Origin: Chitinophaga barathri | GTDB taxonomy: Bacteria; Bacteroidota; Bacteroidia; Chitinophagales; Chitinophagaceae | Reading direction: 5' to 3' | Length of the DNA: 44,862 nt | Assembly: GCF_003807585.1 (NCBI RefSeq) | Contig: NZ_RMBX01000022.1 | Coordinates: forward strand, 1-44,862 | Shown here: positions 40,792 to 44,862 of the stretch, piece by piece | How positions within the stretch are numbered: the stretch's first letter is position 1 | Layout of the letters: each line of letters begins with the position of its first letter | Program-made: the position numbers and the translations under genes | Notes under the pieces: generated by a model | The model's database searches: none | The model's input: the letters and a program-made list of their open reading frames with translations, nothing else | What the model was told of the DNA's origin: nothing

Positions 40792-43031
40792 TGAAAAACG
40801 CTAAAAAACCAGCAGCATCAGCTTCCCATGTGCCTTCGGTAAAAGTGCCGCCAGAAATGGAAGGCCTTTTCAGGAAAGCGGAAGAAAATGTAAGGGAATA
40901 TTTCTCGAATATGCGCCTCAACCCCTCTGAAGGCACGATCGAGATCAACAACGAAAGATATGTGCTCATCAGGGCCTCCGCGCTGTCTAAAGATTTCCTG
41001 GACAGTATCCTCAGCCTGTACTCGGACCGTGGGGAAAACGAAGCATTCAGCATCGGCCGCAATTTCCTGTTCGACATCTCTCATGCCCTCGGCATGAACG
41101 ATGCCAAGGCTTTTCACGCCAAGATGCATGTAACCGATCCGCTATCCAAACTCTCAGCCGGCCCCGTGCATTTTGCCTATACCGGCTGGGCGTTTGTGGA
41201 CATCCTTGCGGAAAGCAACCCCACGCCCGACGATGATTTTTACCTGATATATCATCATCCTTTTTCCTTTGAAGCAGACGCCTGGGTTCGCTCAGGCGCT
41301 GCATCGCGCTTTCCGGTATGTATCATGAGCACCGGTTATTCCTCCGGCTGGTGCGAAGAAAGTTTCGGCATCCCGCTCACCGCCGTGGAAGTGAGCTGCC
41401 GCGCCCAGGGCGATGAACAATGCACCTTTATCATGAGCCCCCCGCACCGCATCGAGGAACATATTCAGCACTTCGCGAAAACGCACCGCAAACACCAGGT
41501 CAAAAAAGCGCCGCCCGAGATCCCTACTTTCTTTTTACGGAAAACGGTGGAGGAACAAATGGAAAAGGCGCGTATACTGGCGGAAGAATCTTCCCGGGCT
41601 AAGTCCGACTTTGTGGCGAATATGAGCCACGAGCTGCGCACCCCGCTCACGGCCATTCTCGGCTTTACGGAGCTGATGAAAAAAACGAAATTGTCCGCCC
41701 GGCAGACTGAATATCTCGATGCCATCTGCGCCAGCGGCAGCAACCTGCTGAGTACCATCAACGACATCATGGACCTCAGCAAACTGGATGCGCGCAAGAT
41801 CAGTTTTGAATCAGCCCCGGTAGTGCTGCCGGAACTATTACAGTCCATCGAGCTGATGCTTGCTTCCAAGCTGCGGCACAAACAACTGATGTATACCTGC
41901 GATACGGACAAAGCCCTGCAAAAACCGCTGCTGGCAGACAGTGCGCGGCTCACCCAGATCCTGCTCAATATCATCGGCAACGCGATCAAGTTTACGGACA
42001 AAGGCGGCATCACCATCACCGCCGAAACGGAAGAAGAAACCACGCAGGGCATGCAGGTGAAAATTACGATCAGGGATACCGGCATCGGCATTGCCCCGGC
42101 TAAACAACAAACCATCTTTGAAAGATTCACCCAGGCCGATACGGCCATTTCCCGCAAATACGGCGGCTCAGGCCTCGGGCTGGCCATCACCCGGGAACTG
42201 GTGGAGCTGATGGGCGGGACCATTTCCCTCAGCAGTAAAATAAACAAAGGCTCCGAATTCACCGTGCGCCTGCCTTTCGCGAAAGCCGGCAAACGCGGCA
42301 AAACCAAACAGGCCGCGGCACAGGTAGTGCATGGCAATGGCATGCATGTGCTGGTAGTGGAAGACAATGTGCTGAACCAGAAAATGACCCGTATTATGCT
42401 GGCTAATAATGGTTTTACGGTCAGCGGGGCAAACAGCGGCACCAAAGCTATTTCCGTCCTGAAAAAAGAAAAGGCGGACCTGATCCTGATGGACCTGCAG
42501 ATCCCCGGCATGGACGGTTACCTCACCACCCGCAAGATCAGGGAAGAACTGAAGATGGATATGCCGATCATTGCCATCACGGCCCATGCTTTCAACGGTG
42601 AAAGGGAAAAATGCCTGGAAGCGGGTATGAACGACTACCTGCCCAAACCCTTCCGCGAACAGGAGCTGCTGGCCGTGATCTCGAACTATCAGCAGGTATC
42701 GGTGATAGACCTCGGATTTTTAAAAGAACAAACCCGCCACAACATTCCTTTCATCAAAGACATGATCCGCACCTTTGTGCGCCAGGCGCCTAAAGACCTG
42801 GAAGCTTTGCAGAAAGCCGTGAAACAGAAAAACGGGGAGCAGGTGTATAAAATAGCGCATACACTCAGCACATCGGTGAGTTTCTTTGGGCTGAAAACGC
42901 ATATAGGAGAAGCGCTTTCGCAGATGCAAAAAACAAAACACGCGGAGCCGGAGCAGTTGGAAATGGTAAAGCGGGTATGCAACCAGGCAATATCGGAGCT
43001 GCGGAACCTTAAACCGTCCGCTTTGTCATAA
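40791..43031 (+). CDS. V4R-sensor hybrid histidine kinase with REC and Hpt domains
   Basis: This 746-residue cytoplasmic sensor shows no membrane segments. The N-terminal ~220 residues carry a V4R small-molecule-binding domain of the XylR/DmpR type: FLFDISHALGMNDAKAF, then VCIMSTGYSSGWCEESFGIPLTAVEVSCRAQGDEQCTFI. Next come a coil, HisKA with H280 in NMSHELRTPL, HATPase (NIIGNAIKF, DTGIGI, GSGLGLAI), a REC domain with D568 in LMDLQIPGMDG, and a C-terminal Hpt domain with H690 in KIAHTLSTSVSFFG. Key residues are intact, so a full phosphorelay within one protein is expected. It is coupled to the flavin monooxygenase. The 3' end overlaps the convergent LytTR regulator gene by 23 bases. Confidence 0.92.
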   Translation: MKNAKKPAASASHVPSVKVPPEMEGLFRKAEENVREYFSNMRLNPSEGTIEINNERYVLIRASALSKDFLDSILSLYSDRGENEAFSIGRNFLFDISHALGMNDAKAFHAKMHVTDPLSKLSAGPVHFAYTGWAFVDILAESNPTPDDDFYLIYHHPFSFEADAWVRSGAASRFPVCIMSTGYSSGWCEESFGIPLTAVEVSCRAQGDEQCTFIMSPPHRIEEHIQHFAKTHRKHQVKKAPPEIPTFFLRKTVEEQMEKARILAEESSRAKSDFVANMSHELRTPLTAILGFTELMKKTKLSARQTEYLDAICASGSNLLSTINDIMDLSKLDARKISFESAPVVLPELLQSIELMLASKLRHKQLMYTCDTDKALQKPLLADSARLTQILLNIIGNAIKFTDKGGITITAETEEETTQGMQVKITIRDTGIGIAPAKQQTIFERFTQADTAISRKYGGSGLGLAITRELVELMGGTISLSSKINKGSEFTVRLPFAKAGKRGKTKQAAAQVVHGNGMHVLVVEDNVLNQKMTRIMLANNGFTVSGANSGTKAISVLKKEKADLILMDLQIPGMDGYLTTRKIREELKMDMPIIAITAHAFNGEREKCLEAGMNDYLPKPFREQELLAVISNYQQVSVIDLGFLKEQTRHNIPFIKDMIRTFVRQAPKDLEALQKAVKQKNGEQVYKIAHTLSTSVSFFGLKTHIGEALSQMQKTKHAEPEQLEMVKRVCNQAISELRNLKPSALS

Positions 43032-43767
43032 GTGCCATAAACTCATCTTTCTTTTTTGGGGAAATAGCCACCATGGCGCCGTCGCTCATTACGGCATAAC
43101 CGCCGTCCGTGCGTACCCAGCGTTTTACGTCCTTCAGGTTGATCATATTGGAGTTATGGATGCGGAAAAATCCGTGCTCCTGCAATGACATTTCATATTC
43201 CTTCAGGTTTTTGCTCACCATGATCTGGCGCCCGTCTTTCAGGTAAAAGATGGTGTAAGGGCCTTTGGCTTCCAGTCGGATGATGCCGGACAGCGGGATG
43301 AAGTCCACCCCTTCGGACGTGGACAGGCTGATGCAAAAGTCTTCCCCGGCAGGTTTGTTGAGATTTTTCAACAGCAGGTCCAGCCGGTTGTCCGGCATTG
43401 GGCCTTCCATTTGTTTAACGGCCTTGTTCACCGCGGTTTCCAGCTCATCAAGATTGATGGGTTTGAGCAGGTAATCTACCGCGCTGAATTTAATCGCTTG
43501 TATGGCGTAATGGTCGAATGCGGTGGTGAAGATCACGTGGAAGTCATGATGCCCGGCCTGCTGCAGTACATCGAAGCCGGTGCCGGTCTGCATTTCTATA
43601 TCCAGGAAGATCAACTGCGGGGAATGGGCGCTGATGCGCTGGAGCGCTTCTTCCACATTGGATGCCACGGCCACCAGCTCCAGCTGCGGGCAATATTCGC
43701 GCACCATATTGGAAAGGAAATCCCTGCTCAGCGTTTCATCCTCCACAATTAAAGCCTTGAATTTCAT
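43009..43767 (-). CDS. LytTR family response regulator
   Basis: This 252-residue DNA-binding regulator starts at the ATG at 43767. The upstream in-frame extension (to 43791) is unlikely. The REC domain occupies residues 1-~120, with acidic D10 (VEDE), phosphorylation site D56 in IFLDIEMQ and lysine in LLKPIN. The LytTR domain follows from about residue 150 (VDFIPLSGIIRLEAKGPYTIFYLKDGRQIMVSKNLKEYE, then FFRIHNSNMINLKDVKRW), its typical FfRihnS motif intact. The lytS-like kinase lies 40 bases upstream on the same strand, its cognate partner by position. Its 3' end overlaps the 3' end of the convergent V4R kinase gene. Confidence 0.94.
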   Translation of the reverse strand: MKFKALIVEDETLSRDFLSNMVREYCPQLELVAVASNVEEALQRISAHSPQLIFLDIEMQTGTGFDVLQQAGHHDFHVIFTTAFDHYAIQAIKFSAVDYLLKPINLDELETAVNKAVKQMEGPMPDNRLDLLLKNLNKPAGEDFCISLSTSEGVDFIPLSGIIRLEAKGPYTIFYLKDGRQIMVSKNLKEYEMSLQEHGFFRIHNSNMINLKDVKRWVRTDGGYAVMSDGAMVAISPKKKDEFMALMTKRTV

Positions 43768-43807
43768 ACTAGGGTTTTGAGGTGATAACAATATAAGGAA
43801 ATTTCGT

Positions 43808-44557
43808 TTAGCGGATAGTGATCACAGCCCTGTTCAGCCGCCCGTTCCCGGTCGTTACGGCGCTGCGCTGCTCCAGCTGTATCTGCCGCAGGTTCAGCGC
43901 GTTGAATTGCTCAATCCGGTGATTGAACAACACAGCCCGTTCGTCCATACCCGGTGAAAATGCCCCGCTGACGCCATTGTCCGTCACTTCCAGTTCCAGG
44001 CTGCCGCCTTTTGAGCGGAGGGCTACGGATATTTTCCCTTTCTCTTCTTTGCCCAGGTGCAGCACCCCTTTGTACAATGCTTCTTCCAGCAGGCCATGCG
44101 TGAGGAACGGCGGAATGTCTTCCAGGCACAGCGCTTCCGGCAGGTCGATATTATATTCAAAACGATCCGGGAAACGGAACTGCTCCAGCACCAGGTAATC
44201 TTTGATCAGGTCCGCTTCGTCCTGCAAATGAATGGAGACCTCATCGCCATAGTGGATCATTTTGCGGAGGAAGGCGGAAAAACGGCTGATGTATTGCAGC
44301 GAAGTCTTCCGGTCGTCCATACTAATGAAATACTGTATGGAATTGAGGGAATTGAACAGGAAGTGCGGGTTGAGCCTTGCCTGCAATATCTTCATTTTCA
44401 ACAAGCTGGTCATATTGGATAGTTGCTCCCGCTGGTGCTGCATTTGCCTTTCCTGGCCGGCCAGCCTGGCGGCCAGTTCGTTTTTTTCCTGGTATAGGCG
44501 GTAGCCCCATACGGCTGCGACAATCCCTATGATACCTGTTATCCATCCTAAGATCAT
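43808..44557 (-). CDS. LytS-like histidine kinase with degenerate ATP site
   Basis: This 249-residue protein has one N-terminal membrane helix (GWITGIIGIVAAVWGYRLY), then a coiled-coil and the His_kinase signature with phospho-acceptor H65 in LNPHFLFNSLNSIQYFI. The ATPase region is degenerate. The N-box position reads LLEEALYKG, with E159 where the Mg-binding Asn is expected. The G1 box reads TDNGVSG. I see no G2 motif (GxGLxN); at its place is LFNHRIEQFNALN. Compared with the family, kinase activity may be weak or lost, leaving a phosphatase or sensing role. It is upstream of the LytTR regulator on the same strand. Confidence 0.85.
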   Translation of the reverse strand: MILGWITGIIGIVAAVWGYRLYQEKNELAARLAGQERQMQHQREQLSNMTSLLKMKILQARLNPHFLFNSLNSIQYFISMDDRKTSLQYISRFSAFLRKMIHYGDEVSIHLQDEADLIKDYLVLEQFRFPDRFEYNIDLPEALCLEDIPPFLTHGLLEEALYKGVLHLGKEEKGKISVALRSKGGSLELEVTDNGVSGAFSPGMDERAVLFNHRIEQFNALNLRQIQLEQRSAVTTGNGRLNRAVITIR

Positions 44558-44862
44558 AACCTCTCCTCTGCTTTGGGGGTAAAGTTGGCAAAATAACGGC
44601 AGTAAGGCAGGGATGACTTAACGGATACCGGGTTTGACTTAACGGAAAGGGAGTCTCGCTACATGAAGTGCCCCGGTTTTCATGATCCACATAGATTTAG
44701 ATATGGAGAGGAGTGCTCCAGGCTGGCGCAAAATACGTCATCCTATGTTTGTAGTGGCTATAAAATAGGAAGAACTTAGTTTTATGTAAAAAAAACAGAA
44801 GAGGAAAAAGGAATCAGATTATTTGTCGTCATTGGTCAAAAGACCGTTCGCAATGCTAATCC
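44558..44862. other. Right-edge intergenic region
   Basis: Apart from the paired half-sites at 44617-44646, no gene is visible in the last ~300 bases. A TATGTTTG (44744-44751) matches the -7 box on the plus strand but lacks a -33 element. It could belong to a gene beyond the right edge. Confidence 0.4.
44617..44646 (-). promoter_or_regulatory. Paired LytTR-type half-sites upstream of the lytS-like gene
   Basis: On the minus strand the 9-mer TCCGTTAAG occurs twice in the same direction, at 44617-44625 and 44638-44646, separated by 12 bases (21-base period). Each matches eight of nine positions of the LytTR half-site [TA][AC][CA]GTTN[AG][TA]. The identity extends to the 12-mer TCCGTTAAGTCA. 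The site lies 60 bases ahead of the kinase ATG, which suggests autoregulation by the LytTR regulator. Confidence 0.65.

Noticed and set aside
41465..42511. A 348-codon open frame on the minus strand
   Set aside because: It is antisense to the V4R hybrid kinase and encodes a serine/leucine-rich shadow sequence.

Overview
The window looks like chromosomal DNA of a Bacteroidota bacterium, most likely Chitinophagaceae (Chitinophaga-like). The reasons are Bacteroidota-type promoters (TTTG at -33 and TAnnTTTG at -7, seen perfectly spaced several times), families largely confined to this phylum (DUF4476, DUF6520-like, CarboxypepD_reg-type TonB receptor, CHRD lipoprotein) and moderate GC. All assignments come from reading the sequence and recalled family motifs; no search was run.

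Left edge (1-730): the leader of an rRNA operon running off the minus strand. The last bases match the 5' end of 16S rRNA. Three tandem promoters lie upstream, and a boxA-like element follows each one. Next come truA, a DUF4476 protein and a biotin carrier protein on the minus strand, and a secreted M1 aminopeptidase on the plus strand. A gene-free stretch (6305-6839) holds a terminator and two blocks of ~11-bp phased repeats.

6.8-10.9 kb: a plus-strand set (GntP-type permease, RidA-like protein, D-threonine aldolase/D-serine dehydratase-like PLP enzyme, M19 dipeptidase) that reads as a D-amino acid or D-amino-acid dipeptide uptake and catabolism operon. 11.1-14.7 kb: a CHRD lipoprotein, a DUF1835 protein and a lemA-TPM-TPM operon. 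15-19.4 kb: a receiver-only response regulator, an M20 dipeptidase, pgk and gap, with clear hairpin terminators. A tRNA-Glu with a textbook promoter follows. Two AT-rich genes beside it look recently acquired.

21-28.3 kb: a TPR histidine kinase with an overlapping NarL-type regulator, three small envelope or membrane proteins, a DUF1266 membrane protein and a TPR lipoprotein. 28.6-33.4 kb: a small membrane protein, a secreted SGNH/SASA esterase convergent with a sulfatase, and small stand-alone genes (AHSA1, DUF1801, DUF6644-like, DUF6152-like). 33.6-37.8 kb: an iron module (TonB siderophore receptor, siderophore-interacting reductase, AraC regulator).

38.2-44.6 kb is the most interesting part. 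A methyltransferase resembling the PhcB signal-synthesis family is divergent from a flavin monooxygenase translationally coupled to a V4R-sensor hybrid histidine kinase (HK-REC-Hpt). Next to them is a LytTR regulator with a LytS-like kinase whose ATP site is degenerate. A perfect pair of LytTR-like half-sites with 21-bp period lies upstream of the lytS-like gene. A related, weaker pair lies between the methyltransferase and the monooxygenase. Together they suggest a small-molecule signalling circuit.
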